Notes: generated from the sequence alone by a model not told the origin. Shown: positions 15,639 to 23,742, numbered from the stretch's first letter. The stretch is DNA of 45,140 nt from PKWO01 sp036384915 (GCA_036384915.1 DASVLJ010000032.1:1-45140), one strand, 5' to 3'. Program-made: numbers and translations.

Positions 15639-16537
15639 GGCGTGTTATCCACGTGAACCTGCTGGAACAAACCGACCGAGCCGCCGCGTGAACTGGCTGC
15701 TGCGGTCAGGGTCAGGTTGAGAACGACCAGAGCGCTGCTCATCGTGTTGGTCGTCGTGTAGGTGAAATTGCAGCCCGTCACGCCGGTGGCGATCAAGGCG
15801 CTCTGTCCCGAGCTCATGGCGGAGACGGACGTCGGCTGCGTCGCCGAAATAGCGTAGTTCCAGTAGCGCGTCAGCGTTTGCGCGGCCGTGTCGCAATGAT
15901 AGGTGACCGGGCCGCTGATCACCTGGAAGCGGTAATAAGGCGAAGGCATGGGCACTGGCGACTGGTTCGGGTAAGGGTTGCTCTGCATCGTGATGGTTGT
16001 GACGCCGCCGCTGGTGCTGACCGCGGAAATCAAGGTCCGGTTGGTGTTGCCTGACTGATAGGCGTCGACCGGCGCGATGCCCTGCCCAAGGTTGTAAACA
16101 ACCAGGCTGTCGCTGCCCGCCTGGATCTGCTGCTCCGGGCTGCTCGATACCGGGCCGACGACGTCGAACTGCAATTTGGTGGAGTCGGTGAAGCTCAGGA
16201 TGTTGCCCGAGGTCGGATTGTCGTCTACCGACAGGTAGCGTCCGCCGGTGCGCGTTTCCAGCAGCTCGATATAGGACCCGTCCGCCGAAACGCGAACACT
16301 GTTGGGCAAAGCCAGGCGGATATCGCGTGCCATGCGGCGCAAGGCCGTATCGGCCGTATCTGCCATGTCGGCCCGTGCCGCGCTATCGACGTAACCGGTG
16401 ACTGGCGCACGCAGGAACACGGCAACGCCGACCGAAACAATGGCTGTAATCATGATGACGACAACCGCTTCGACCAAGGTAAATCCTTGCTCCCGAAGTA
16501 CGCCTGCTGTAGGAAAAAATGGTGTTCGGCGCATCAT
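15635..16537 (-). CDS. mshO: MSHA prepilin-like minor pilin MshO
   Basis: 300 residues from the ATG at 16537, which overlaps the mshD stop (ATGA). A second ATG follows immediately. The leader MMRRTPFFPTAGVLREQG is cut by prepilin peptidase after G18, before FTLVEAVVVIMITAIVSVGVAVF with Glu at +5. The globular head (about 45-300) has paired cysteines (CDTAAQTL and GCNFTYTT), as in PilW/MshO minor pilins. It is an inner-membrane-anchored pilin that helps initiate the fibre. The open frame extends upstream to 16705, but that part is mshD in another frame. Confidence 0.88.
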   Translation of the reverse strand: MMRRTPFFPTAGVLREQGFTLVEAVVVIMITAIVSVGVAVFLRAPVTGYVDSAARADMADTADTALRRMARDIRLALPNSVRVSADGSYIELLETRTGGRYLSVDDNPTSGNILSFTDSTKLQFDVVGPVSSSPEQQIQAGSDSLVVYNLGQGIAPVDAYQSGNTNRTLISAVSTSGGVTTITMQSNPYPNQSPVPMPSPYYRFQVISGPVTYHCDTAAQTLTRYWNYAISATQPTSVSAMSSGQSALIATGVTGCNFTYTTTNTMSSALVVLNLTLTAAASSRGGSVGLFQQVHVDNTP

Positions 16538-17133
16538 TGCACCGGCATCAGGTTGGGTGAATATTGGGTGCGGTAACCGTCCAGGATAACCGAGCCCCCG
16601 GTGTAATCGACTTCCACCCTGATTTGCAGTGCACTGCCCAGGTTCGCGCTCGCGCCGCTGTCGCTTTCCATGCCGGACAGTGCTGCTTTCGAAATCGTCA
16701 GCCATGCGGTATAGGTGCCGACCTGGTTGGCCCCGCTCCCGCTGTTGACGTCGGTCAGCGCGAACGAGGTCTTCGTTCCCAGCGCGGCAACATAGTCGTT
16801 GACATTGTCATACGGCCGCACATTGCCGGATTCCGGGCCTACCTGTTCCACGATGCTCGCGCAATGCGCCGCATCGCTACCGGTTGCCGCGTATTGCGCT
16901 GTGGTGGCATTCGCATCCTTCGGGTCGCAATAAGTAAAGCGCGCCATTTCCACTTCTTCCAGGATACCCTCGGCGATCGCCGTGGCTTGCTTGCGCAGCT
17001 GCGCGTCGCCGCTATGGCTCGACGTGATGTTCATGACCACCAGCACGCCGGCCACCGCAATGCTGACGACCACGATGAAAATGACCATCTCGACCAGGGT
17101 CAGTCCCTGTCGGCGGCGCCTAGCGGTGAACAT
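16534..17133 (-). CDS. mshD: MSHA prepilin-like minor pilin MshD
   Basis: 199 residues from the ATG at 17133, overlapping the mshC stop by 14 bp. The short basic leader MFTARRRRQG is cleaved after G10, before LTLVEMVIFIVVVSIAVAGVLVV with Glu at +5. The pattern LRKQATAIAEGILEEVEMARF after the helix is shared by MshD and PilV-type minor pilins. A CDPKDAN...HCASIVEQVG cysteine pair lies in the head domain. A longer frame to 17175 exists but would add residues before the natural prepilin leader. Confidence 0.86.
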   Translation of the reverse strand: MFTARRRRQGLTLVEMVIFIVVVSIAVAGVLVVMNITSSHSGDAQLRKQATAIAEGILEEVEMARFTYCDPKDANATTAQYAATGSDAAHCASIVEQVGPESGNVRPYDNVNDYVAALGTKTSFALTDVNSGSGANQVGTYTAWLTISKAALSGMESDSGASANLGSALQIRVEVDYTGGSVILDGYRTQYSPNLMPVQ

Positions 17134-17692
17134 AACCTGTCTCCGGCTCGACGGCAAAGCCGTTGTTTCCGGCACTGCCGGAAATCGTAACGGTTATCGG
17201 CTTGCTGATAGTGGAAATGGGCTCGCTCTCGCCGGTCTTGTAAGGCTTGCCTTGCCCACTGAAGTAAAACAAGGCATTGCTGCCGACATAGGAATTGCCG
17301 TTGCCATCGGCTGCGGCAATAGTGACGCCGGAAGGCACGCCTTCGCAATCCCAGGATTTGCTATTGCTGCAGGCGGAAAGCGTTGCTGAACTACCGCTGT
17401 TGGCGTTGTTTGGCGCCGCCACGGGAGAAGTACAGGCAGCATCGAAACAGAGTGCGACACTCGAACCGTTCAGGCGAACATAGACCGGGAGGTTTTGCGC
17501 AACGGCGATTTTCTGACCGAAGCGAACCAGTGCCAAGGCTTGATCGCCGTATTCACGGATATTGAAGGAAGAAACGCTGGCAAAACGGGGGATAGCGATA
17601 GCGGCGAGAATGCCGATCACTACAAGGATGACGACAAGTTCAACCAGGGTGAAACCGGCACTACGAAATGCATTGCGACGGCACGTTGTCAT
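17120..17692 (-). CDS. mshC: MSHA prepilin-like minor pilin MshC
   Basis: 190 residues from the ATG at 17692. The leader MTTCRRNAFRSAG is cut after G13, before FTLVELVVILVVIGILAAIAIPRF with Glu at +5 and the conserved Pro22, a classical type IV pilin N-terminus. The head has two cysteine pairs (CFDAACTS, CSNSKSWDC). It lies just downstream of the mshA terminator hairpin, so it is probably transcribed by readthrough at a lower level than the major pilin. A longer frame to 17725 would cover that hairpin and is unlikely. Confidence 0.87.
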   Translation of the reverse strand: MTTCRRNAFRSAGFTLVELVVILVVIGILAAIAIPRFASVSSFNIREYGDQALALVRFGQKIAVAQNLPVYVRLNGSSVALCFDAACTSPVAAPNNANSGSSATLSACSNSKSWDCEGVPSGVTIAAADGNGNSYVGSNALFYFSGQGKPYKTGESEPISTISKPITVTISGSAGNNGFAVEPETGYVHR

Positions 17693-17710
17693 TCGCTTCG
17701 TCTGAAAGAG

Positions 17711-17740
17711 AAAAAAGCCCGGCAATTGGCCAGGCTTTTA
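17711..17740 (-). terminator. Intrinsic terminator after mshA (attenuating)
   Basis: On the minus strand, stem AAAGCCTGG / CCGGGCTTT (one G-T pair) has a short loop and is followed by a run of Ts (CTTTTTT). It starts 17 nt after the mshA stop and ends just before mshC. Partial termination here would give more mshA than minor-pilin mRNA. Confidence 0.8.
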
Positions 17741-17756
17741 TCGAAAAGCAACGAGA

Positions 17757-18221
17757 TCAGCAGCTATTGCCGCCGGTATTCGTAAAGGTCACCGTCGGAG
17801 ATCCATTGGCCGCAGCCGCTTGGTAAGTCACGTTGCAACCGGTTATAGCGGTAGGAAAATTGTACGTGGCAGTACCGCTAGCATAGGTCGCTGTAAAGCC
17901 AGATGTATTCACGGCAAGACCAATGCCGGTAGCAGTACCATCAGGGTAGCCGTTGGCCAGGGTCACCGAAGCCGCACCGTCCATCGCGATCGTGCCGGTC
18001 GCACCTGTTTGCGAGCTGACCAAGGCTTGCGCGTGAGCAATAGATGCTGCCGAGTTCAAAGCGCCGACCAGACCGTTCATTGCCGCAATACGGGAATTCG
18101 ATTGCAGGTTGGCAAAACGCGGCAAAGCCGTCGCCGCCAGAATGCCCAGAATCACGATTACCACAACCAGTTCAATCAAGGTGAAACCTTGCTGACCGCC
18201 TTTTGCCAAAGTCTTGCGCAT
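17757..18221 (-). CDS. mshA: Major MSHA pilin MshA
   Basis: 154 residues. The leader MRKTLAKGGQQG is cleaved after G12, then the mature protein starts FTLIELVVVIVILGILAATALPRFANLQ with Glu at +5 and Pro at +22, a textbook type IV pilin. The mature protein is about 142 residues, rich in Ala/Thr/Gly. A late disulphide pair is formed by TGCNVTYQ and the final Cys (GGNSC). It is the structural subunit of the MSHA pilus. It has its own strong promoter, a long leader, a GGAG Shine-Dalgarno 6 nt before the ATG, and a terminator directly after it, as expected for a highly expressed subunit. Confidence 0.94.
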   Translation of the reverse strand: MRKTLAKGGQQGFTLIELVVVIVILGILAATALPRFANLQSNSRIAAMNGLVGALNSAASIAHAQALVSSQTGATGTIAMDGAASVTLANGYPDGTATGIGLAVNTSGFTATYASGTATYNFPTAITGCNVTYQAAAANGSPTVTFTNTGGNSC

Positions 18222-18355
18222 GTATTGCTCCTAGATAGATAAAAACCGCTCCACAAGGGGAACTTTCCTGCCATTCGGCGCAAACTCTTTTGCACAACTG
18301 CACAAGATTTCGCACTTGCTAACCCGGGTACTGGGCCGCTGGTTCTCATGGGGCG

Positions 18356-18383
18356 AGTATAAGCTTTCTGTATCGCAAGTCAA
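18356..18383 (-). promoter_or_regulatory. Strong sigma70 promoter of mshA
   Basis: Minus strand: -35 TTGACT (18378-18383), 16-bp spacer, -10 TATACT (18356-18361). Predicted start near 18349 leaves a 5' leader of about 128 nt before the mshA ATG. The leader contains GC-rich segments and GTGCA-type repeats, but no known riboswitch was recognised. The 259-bp gap between the upstream prepilin gene and mshA holds only this promoter and leader. Confidence 0.75.
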
Positions 18384-18480
18384 AGCTTAGCGCCGTGAAT
18401 AATTCACAAAGAATTGAAAACAATTGCAAAATCCCCGCTATTTTCGATTTGGCTGTTGCAGCAGCGCAAATGATTGTGCC

Positions 18481-19014
18481 TCAGCGCCACTTGTAAGGCT
18501 TCACCGGCTCAAGCACCACGCCTTCGAACGTGCTGTCGAGCGCCGTATTCGGTTGGCCATAGCCCACGCTGTTATTGGTCGACAGGCGGGTGCGGAAACG
18601 TATCTTGCCATTCTCGCCCGGCGCGGTCTGTAACTGATCGTCATAGCTCGGCAGGTAGACCAGTGTGCGGTCTACAGTGTCGAAGTACCAGCTGCCGCGC
18701 GCGATCTCGCCTTGCTTGGGTGCCGCATACTCGCCGACGTAATTCCCCGGCACCTCGGCCAGCCAGTTCATGGGGTTGGCGCCCGCGAGCTTGGCCATGG
18801 GGCTCACGGTTGGATGCAATAAACTGTAGGCCATCTGCATATGCATGGCGCTGCGCAATACCCCCACGGTTTGCTCGACAGACACGCGCTCGGCCTGCTC
18901 CTGGTAATACAGGGCGCGCTTGAGCAAAGCGCCAGCCAGCAGAGCGACAATCACCACCACCACCGCCAGCTCGATGAGAGTGAAACCGCGTGTATGTCGT
19001 GGCCGGCTTGCCAT
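18481..19014 (-). CDS. MSHA locus prepilin-like protein (MshB/MshF position)
   Basis: 177 residues. The leader MASRPRHTRG is cut after G10, before FTLIELAVVVVIVALLAGALLKRA with Glu at +5. The head domain (about 40-177) has GSWYFDTVDRTLVYLPSY. It lies between mshG and mshA, the place of mshF and mshB in the Vibrio locus, so it is a minor pilin or pilin-like assembly factor. I cannot decide between the two names from sequence alone. Its ATG shares one base with the mshG stop (TGATG). Confidence 0.82.
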   Translation of the reverse strand: MASRPRHTRGFTLIELAVVVVIVALLAGALLKRALYYQEQAERVSVEQTVGVLRSAMHMQMAYSLLHPTVSPMAKLAGANPMNWLAEVPGNYVGEYAAPKQGEIARGSWYFDTVDRTLVYLPSYDDQLQTAPGENGKIRFRTRLSTNNSVGYGQPNTALDSTFEGVVLEPVKPYKWR

Positions 19015-20249
19015 CAGTGTTGTTGCTGTAGAGCAATACGCCCAAGATCCCAGATCGGCAAGAACACGCCCAGCGCCAGAATCAGCACCAGCACGCCCAG
19101 GAAGACGATCAGGATCGGCTCGATCTGCGCGGAAAGGGTTTTCAGTTCATAGTCGACTTCGCGCTCGTACATGGCGGCGATTTCGTCCATCAGATCGTCG
19201 ATCTCGCCGGTTTCCTCGCCGATGGCCACCATCTGCAGCACCACAGGTGTGAACACGCCGGTTGCCACGGCCGTGCGCAAGATGCTTTCGCCGCGCTCCA
19301 CCCCATCGCGCATCTGGTCGACACGGCTGGAGATATAGGCATTGTTGACGGTTTGCGAGATTACGCTCAAGCCTTGCACGATGGGCACACCGCTGCGCGA
19401 AGACAGGGCAAAGCTGCGTGCAAAGCGCGACAAGGTGCCCTTCAACATGATCTTGCCCGCAATCGGGAAGCGCAGCTTGATCCGGTCCCAGTTGTAGCGT
19501 CCTCGGACGGTACCGATATAGGCCCGGAAGGCAAAAAACGAACCGACTATCAACCCCAGCATCGCCGGCCAATATTGAACCGTGAAATTGGATGTCGCAA
19601 TCAGGATACGTGTCATCAAGGGCAGCTCCGCATGGAATCCGGCATACACCTTGGCAAACGCCGGAATCACGAAAATGTTGATGACGGCGACCGCCACTAC
19701 CATGGCCACGACGACGAAAGTCGGGTAACGCATGGCCGAACTGATGCGAGCCTTCATGTCGCGGTCGAATTCGAGGTAGTCGAACAGGCGCAGGAAAATT
19801 TCGTCGAGGCGGCCGGTCAGCTCGCCGACGCGCACCATGCTGACGTAAAACGTGCTGAACACATCCGGGTGGCGCCGCATTGCCGCCGACAGTTCGCGCC
19901 CGGCATCGAGCGATTCGCGCAAATCCTTGACCACCTTGCCGAAGGATTTGTTGATGGCCGATTCCTGCAAGCCGTTCAAGCCGCGCATGATGGGCACGCC
20001 GGCCTTGAGCAGGGTATAAAGCTGGCGACTGAACAGCTGCACGTCCATCGGCTTGACCTTTTTTTCGGTCAGCCTGGCCCACAGCCCCTCCCCTTTGTCC
20101 GCATTCGGATTCCTGGTCGGCTCGATGTGCACCGGCGTCACGCCGGTATTGAACAACTGGTCGGCCACGCCATTGCTGTCGGGGCCTTCCAGCACCCCTT
20201 GCAGCAATTCGCCGCGTGCGTTGCGGGCTTTATAGGCAAAAAACGGCAT
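19014..20249 (-). CDS. mshG: MSHA inner-membrane platform protein MshG (GspF/PilC family)
   Basis: 411 residues. The start MPFFAYKARNARGELLQGVLEG is typical of GspF-type proteins. Two T2SSF repeats (about 75-200 and 275-400) carry the signature MRHPDVFSTFYVSMVRVGELTGRL-like segment and its second copy VAIGEETGEIDDLMDEIA. Three transmembrane helices are visible (about 165-190, 215-235, 375-400). It is the inner-membrane rotor or platform that couples the MshE ATPase to pilin assembly. It follows mshE with a 12-bp gap and precedes the prepilin gene with a 1-bp overlap. Confidence 0.92.
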   Translation of the reverse strand: MPFFAYKARNARGELLQGVLEGPDSNGVADQLFNTGVTPVHIEPTRNPNADKGEGLWARLTEKKVKPMDVQLFSRQLYTLLKAGVPIMRGLNGLQESAINKSFGKVVKDLRESLDAGRELSAAMRRHPDVFSTFYVSMVRVGELTGRLDEIFLRLFDYLEFDRDMKARISSAMRYPTFVVVAMVVAVAVINIFVIPAFAKVYAGFHAELPLMTRILIATSNFTVQYWPAMLGLIVGSFFAFRAYIGTVRGRYNWDRIKLRFPIAGKIMLKGTLSRFARSFALSSRSGVPIVQGLSVISQTVNNAYISSRVDQMRDGVERGESILRTAVATGVFTPVVLQMVAIGEETGEIDDLMDEIAAMYEREVDYELKTLSAQIEPILIVFLGVLVLILALGVFLPIWDLGRIALQQQH

Positions 20250-20261
20250 CAGTCGCCCATG

Positions 20262-21965
20262 TTATTCGTCGAGCTGGTTGGAAATGCGCATCGCTTCGGC
20301 GATAGTCGTCTTGCCCATGCGCGCCAGCGATACCGCATGCGAGCGCAAGGTATTCCCGGCCATCTGCTTGCGCGCCACGGCAAGGAAGTAAGCCGGATCA
20401 GGATTGTTGGCCGCATCGGCCACTTCCTGCGTCACTTCGAGCATCTCGTAGACCCCGCTACGGCCATTGTAGCCCGTGCCGTTGCAATGGGCGCAGCCGC
20501 GGCCGCGCTGGAAGATCGGGTTGCCGGCAGCCTCTTCCGGCACCTGTTTGAGCCATTCGTGCTCGGAGGCAGTCAAATCGGCCGGCTGGCTGCAACTTTC
20601 ACAGACCAATCGCACCAAACGCTGGGCCAGCACCACCTGCAAGGCCGTGCTGACCATGTAACGCGGCACGCCCATGTCCATCAGGCGGATCGGCGTGCTG
20701 GCGGCGTCGTTGGTGTGCAAGGTGGAGAGCACCAAGTGGCCCGTCAGGGCGGCGCGCAAGCCGATCGAGGCGGTTTCCTGGTCGCGCATTTCGCCCACCA
20801 GCACCACGTCCGGGTCCTGGCGCAAAGCCGAACGCAGCACGCGGGCGAAAGTCAACTCGATCTTTTCATTGACCTGCACCTGGTTGATGCCGGGCAAACG
20901 GTATTCGACCGGGTCTTCCACCGTGATCAGCTTGCGCTCCATGGTGTTCAACTCGGTCAATGCGCCGTACAGCGTGGTGGTCTTGCCGCTGCCGGTCGGT
21001 CCGGTGACGAGGATCAGGCCATTGGGGCGCTGGATGATTTCACGGAAGCGCTTGACCATGGCCGGCGGCATGCCGATGGCATCGAGCCGCAGATTGGCGC
21101 CGCTCTGGTTCAACAGGCGCATGACCACCGATTCGCCATATTGCGTCGGCATGGTCGAGATACGCACGTCGATCTTGTTGTTCTTGACTTTCATGGCGAA
21201 GCGGCCGTCTTGCGGCAGGCGCTTTTCCGAGATGTCGAGGTCGGACATCAGTTTCAGGCGCAGGGCCAGCGAATTGGCGATCTTCAGGTCGGCTTCGGTC
21301 TGCAGGTGCAGCATGCCGTCGATGCGGAAGCGGATCTGCAGCCGGGTTTCCTGCGGCTCGATATGGATGTCCGACGCCCGCACCTGCGCCGCGTCCTCGA
21401 ACACCGATTGCAGCAGCTTGACGATCGGTGCTTCCTCGAGATTGGGCGTGGAAGCCAGGGTGCCGAAATCGACGTAGTTGTCGCCCAGGTCTTGCTCGAG
21501 CTCGCGCGCGAAGTCGGTGATTTCCTCGGTGCGGCGGTAAGTGCGGTCCACTGCGGCCAGCAGTTCCGATTCGTTGACCACCGCCAGTTCGAGCCCGCGC
21601 TTCAACACGCGCGAAATCTCGTCGTAGGCAAACAGGTCGGTCGGATCGGCCATGCCGATCAGGAGCGACAGCGGCCGGTCTTCCAGCACGATGGCGCGGA
21701 AACGCCGCGCCAGCGTTTCCGGCAAGAGCCGCACCGTAGCCGGATTGGTATGGAAAAACTTCAGGTTGATGTACGGGATATTGAGCTGCTTGGCGATGGC
21801 GCCGGAAATCTGCTCTTCGCTGACGAAGGAATTTTCGACGAAGACGCGGCCAAGCTTACGGCCTGTGCGCTTTTGCTCCGATAGCGCAAACTGCAACTGC
21901 TCTTCCGAGAGCAGCTTTTGCTGCACCAGTATTTCACCCAGGCGGACCTTTTCCGGCCTTGCCAT
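20262..21965 (-). CDS. mshE: MSHA pilus extension ATPase MshE (GspE family, c-di-GMP-binding N-domain)
   Basis: 567 residues from the ATG at 21965, placed 5 nt after the Shine-Dalgarno AAGGAG. An upstream GTG at 21971 overlaps that site. The N-domain (about 8-60) repeats the MshEN pattern, first RLGEILVQQKLLSEEQL then KLGRVFVENSFVSEEQI. This is the type of motif shown in Vibrio MshE to bind c-di-GMP. The secretion-ATPase core has Walker A GPTGSGKT (322-329), a Walker B region (DPDVVLVGEMRD), and an arginine- and His-box region. A zinc tetracysteine (CESC ... CAHC, about 450-495) follows. It powers pilus extension from the cytoplasmic face and is the first gene of the locus. Confidence 0.94.
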   Translation of the reverse strand: MARPEKVRLGEILVQQKLLSEEQLQFALSEQKRTGRKLGRVFVENSFVSEEQISGAIAKQLNIPYINLKFFHTNPATVRLLPETLARRFRAIVLEDRPLSLLIGMADPTDLFAYDEISRVLKRGLELAVVNESELLAAVDRTYRRTEEITDFARELEQDLGDNYVDFGTLASTPNLEEAPIVKLLQSVFEDAAQVRASDIHIEPQETRLQIRFRIDGMLHLQTEADLKIANSLALRLKLMSDLDISEKRLPQDGRFAMKVKNNKIDVRISTMPTQYGESVVMRLLNQSGANLRLDAIGMPPAMVKRFREIIQRPNGLILVTGPTGSGKTTTLYGALTELNTMERKLITVEDPVEYRLPGINQVQVNEKIELTFARVLRSALRQDPDVVLVGEMRDQETASIGLRAALTGHLVLSTLHTNDAASTPIRLMDMGVPRYMVSTALQVVLAQRLVRLVCESCSQPADLTASEHEWLKQVPEEAAGNPIFQRGRGCAHCNGTGYNGRSGVYEMLEVTQEVADAANNPDPAYFLAVARKQMAGNTLRSHAVSLARMGKTTIAEAMRISNQLDE

Positions 21966-21995
21966 AACCACTCCTTAACCTGTCCTGGCCCTATT

Positions 21996-22010
21996 CTATG
22001 CGACGCATAG
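21996..22010. repeat. Palindrome in the mshE leader
   Basis: Perfect 7-bp arms CTATGCG / CGCATAG around a single A. It lies 31 bp before the mshE ATG, inside the predicted leader. It could be a protein-binding site or a small RNA hairpin. Confidence 0.5.
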
Positions 22011-22036
22011 TTGTTTGGCTGCAAATTTCTAACGAA

Positions 22037-22058
22037 CTGCGTTGCTTATGCAACGCAG
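22037..22058. repeat. Inverted repeat in the mshE leader
   Basis: Perfect 9-bp arms CTGCGTTGC / GCAACGCAG with loop TTAT. It lies directly downstream of the predicted mshE start site on the minus strand, and upstream of the divergent enoyl-CoA hydratase gene. Confidence 0.6.
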
Positions 22059-22069
22059 CGCGAATTGCA

Positions 22070-22103
22070 CCGCAGAATATAATTCTGCGGGTTAGCGCGT
22101 CAA
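22070..22103 (-). promoter_or_regulatory. mshE promoter with -10 embedded in a perfect palindrome
   Basis: Minus strand: -35 TTGACG (22098-22103), 16-bp spacer, -10 TATATT (22076-22081). The -10 sits inside a perfect palindrome at 22070-22090, with arms CCGCAGAAT / ATTCTGCGG around ATA. The plus strand also reads TATAAT at 22078-22083, so the same site could overlap a divergent promoter for the enoyl-CoA hydratase gene. Such a position suits a repressor operator. Confidence 0.6.
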
Positions 22104-22152
22104 ATGCTACCTTTGGTGTTTTACCTTGTTTAACCTTTCGCCAGCACACTCC

Positions 22153-22932
22153 ATGTCCGCCGAACTTACCGCCTCGCGCCACAACGCCACGCTGATCCTC
22201 ACGCTCTCCAACCCCACGGCCAAGAACGCCCTGCACCCCGATATGTATGCATCCGCCATCGAGGCCCTGTCGACCGCCGAGCGCGACGATTCGATCCGCG
22301 CCGTGATCTTGACTGGCGAAAACCACTTCTTTTCTTCCGGCGGCAACTTGAACCGCTTGCAGGAAAACCGCGCCAGGGATCGGTCGGTGCAGGAAGAAGC
22401 CATCGAGCAATTGAACGGCTGGATCGAAGCCTTGCGCAATTGCACCAAGCCCGTGATTGCCGCTGTCGATGGCGCGGCTGCCGGGGCCGGGTTTTCGCTG
22501 GCGCTGGCTTGCGACTTGATTGTGGCCGGCAGTTCCGCCAAGTTCCTGATGGCTTACGTGAAGGTTGGACTGACGCCGGACGGCGGCGCGACCTGGTTCC
22601 TGCGCCAAGCCTTGCCGCGCCAACTTGCCACCGAGATCCTGATCGAAGGCAAGGCAGTCAGCGCGCAACGGCTGCATGAACTCGGCCTGGTCAACCGCGT
22701 CGTGCCCGACAAGGGCGCGCTCGATGCCGCCCTGGCCTGGGCCGACGAACTGGCCGAACTCTCGCCCCATGCCGTCACCGGCATCAAGGGCTTGATCGGC
22801 GAAGGCGAGGGCAATTCCCTGTCCGCCCAGTTGCTGGCGGAAAAGCGCAGCTTCGTCAGTGCCTTGCATCATCCCGATTCCCAGGAAGGCATTGCCGCCT
22901 TCCTCGACAAAAGAAAGCCGAATTTCCAATGA
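22153..22932 (+). CDS. Enoyl-CoA hydratase/isomerase family protein
   Basis: 259 residues from the ATG at 22153. A TTG start at 22126 is possible but unlikely. It is a crotonase-fold protein with FSSGGNLNRL as the first oxyanion-hole strand and VIAAVDGAAAGAGFSLALACDLIVA as the second. KVGLTPDGGATWFLRQALPR follows, with the usual LxP/DGG acid region. C-terminal helices end in AFLDKRKPNF. It hydrates 2-enoyl-CoAs or acts as a related hydrolase/isomerase. Homologues are sometimes labelled oxepin-CoA hydrolase, which I cannot confirm. No strong Shine-Dalgarno is visible. It overlaps the histidine phosphatase gene by 4 bp (ATGA) and is divergent from mshE. Confidence 0.88.
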   Translation: MSAELTASRHNATLILTLSNPTAKNALHPDMYASAIEALSTAERDDSIRAVILTGENHFFSSGGNLNRLQENRARDRSVQEEAIEQLNGWIEALRNCTKPVIAAVDGAAAGAGFSLALACDLIVAGSSAKFLMAYVKVGLTPDGGATWFLRQALPRQLATEILIEGKAVSAQRLHELGLVNRVVPDKGALDAALAWADELAELSPHAVTGIKGLIGEGEGNSLSAQLLAEKRSFVSALHHPDSQEGIAAFLDKRKPNFQ

Positions 22933-23636
22933 GCGCAATGCAAAGACGGCGCATCTACCTGATGCGCCATGGCAGTGTCACGTACTTCGACGAAGAAGGG
23001 AAACCCTACGAACCGACCCAGGTGCCGCTAAATGCCCATGGCAGGATGCAGGCGGAAGCGGCCGGCAAGCTTTTTGCCCAGCAAGGCTTGCGCTTCGACC
23101 GCGTCATCGTTTCCGGCCTGCCGCGTACGGTGGAAACCGCAACGCTGGCATTACGGCAAACCGGCCAGCAAATCGATCTGGAACTTTGGCCCGAATGGGA
23201 AGAGTTGCGCGGCGGCAAGCTGGCATCGATTCCAGATGCAGAGTTACAAAGAGCCTTTACCGGCGCCTTCGAAGGCGTGGTGCAGGAAGACGCCCGCTTC
23301 CTGGGTGGCGAAACGATTGGACAATTGATGGACCGCGTGCTCCCGCCTTTGCAGCGCCTGCGTGAAGATCAATCGTGGGACACGGCCCTGCTGGTGCTGC
23401 ATGGCGGTGTCAACCGTGCCATCCTGTCGCACGCCTTGACTGGCGGACGCACCTTCCTGGGCAACCTGGCGCAGACGGCCGGCTGCATCAATGCGCTCGA
23501 CGTGGGAAGCGAAACCGGCGATTGGGTGCTGCGCTTTTCCAATCTATCCCCGCCCGATCTGGTCCAGGGCGAATCGCGCAGCACGACGATGGAAGTCTTG
23601 TATGAGCAGTACAGGAAGTCGAGAGGAATGCGCTGA
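22929..23636 (+). CDS. Histidine phosphatase superfamily protein (phosphoglycerate mutase-like)
   Basis: 235 residues. The catalytic RHG motif is R13-H14-G15 in YLMRHGSV. The second half has LLVLHGGVNRAIL with the second catalytic His, and the VSGLPRTVETA arginine motif is present. Length and motifs fit small phosphomonoesterases of the PhoE/SixA/PGM group. The substrate is not evident. It overlaps the enoyl-CoA hydratase gene in ATGA, so the two are probably co-translated. Its place among acyl-CoA genes hints at a nucleotide or CoA-related phosphate, but that is inference. Confidence 0.85.
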   Translation: MSAMQRRRIYLMRHGSVTYFDEEGKPYEPTQVPLNAHGRMQAEAAGKLFAQQGLRFDRVIVSGLPRTVETATLALRQTGQQIDLELWPEWEELRGGKLASIPDAELQRAFTGAFEGVVQEDARFLGGETIGQLMDRVLPPLQRLREDQSWDTALLVLHGGVNRAILSHALTGGRTFLGNLAQTAGCINALDVGSETGDWVLRFSNLSPPDLVQGESRSTTMEVLYEQYRKSRGMR

Positions 23637-23685
23637 ATGTGCGCGGAATATGCGCTGAGTGCTTGATCGCATCAAGTAAAATAGT

Positions 23686-23713
23686 ACAGTCGTTCGATTT
23701 TCTGTTGTAGAAT
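23686..23713 (+). promoter_or_regulatory. Putative promoter and operator before the APH-ACAD pair
   Basis: A good -10, TAGAAT, lies at 23708-23713, with no convincing -35. ACAGTCGTTCG at 23686-23696 overlaps the -35 position and resembles ACGACCGTTCA at 31005-31015 before the other acyl-CoA dehydrogenase operon. TetR-type regulators of fatty-acid genes use similar half-sites. Low confidence. Confidence 0.35.
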
Positions 23714-23742
23714 GAGTTCAGACCTATATGGCAGGAGACACC

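Noticed and set aside
18241..18300. Possible sigma54 promoter (TGGCAGGAAAGTTCCCC) upstream of mshA
   Set aside because: Lacks the GC of the -12 TTGC element; a good sigma70 promoter exists 60-80 bp further upstream.
18222..18349. Possible c-di-GMP riboswitch in the mshA leader
   Set aside because: No GEMM-type core or conserved tetraloop receptor pattern could be found; only short repeats are visible.
19353..21884. Very long open frame (843 codons) on the plus strand over mshE and mshG
   Set aside because: It is antisense to two clear pilus genes, rich in His, Gln and Arg, with no domain; a by-product of GC-rich codon use.
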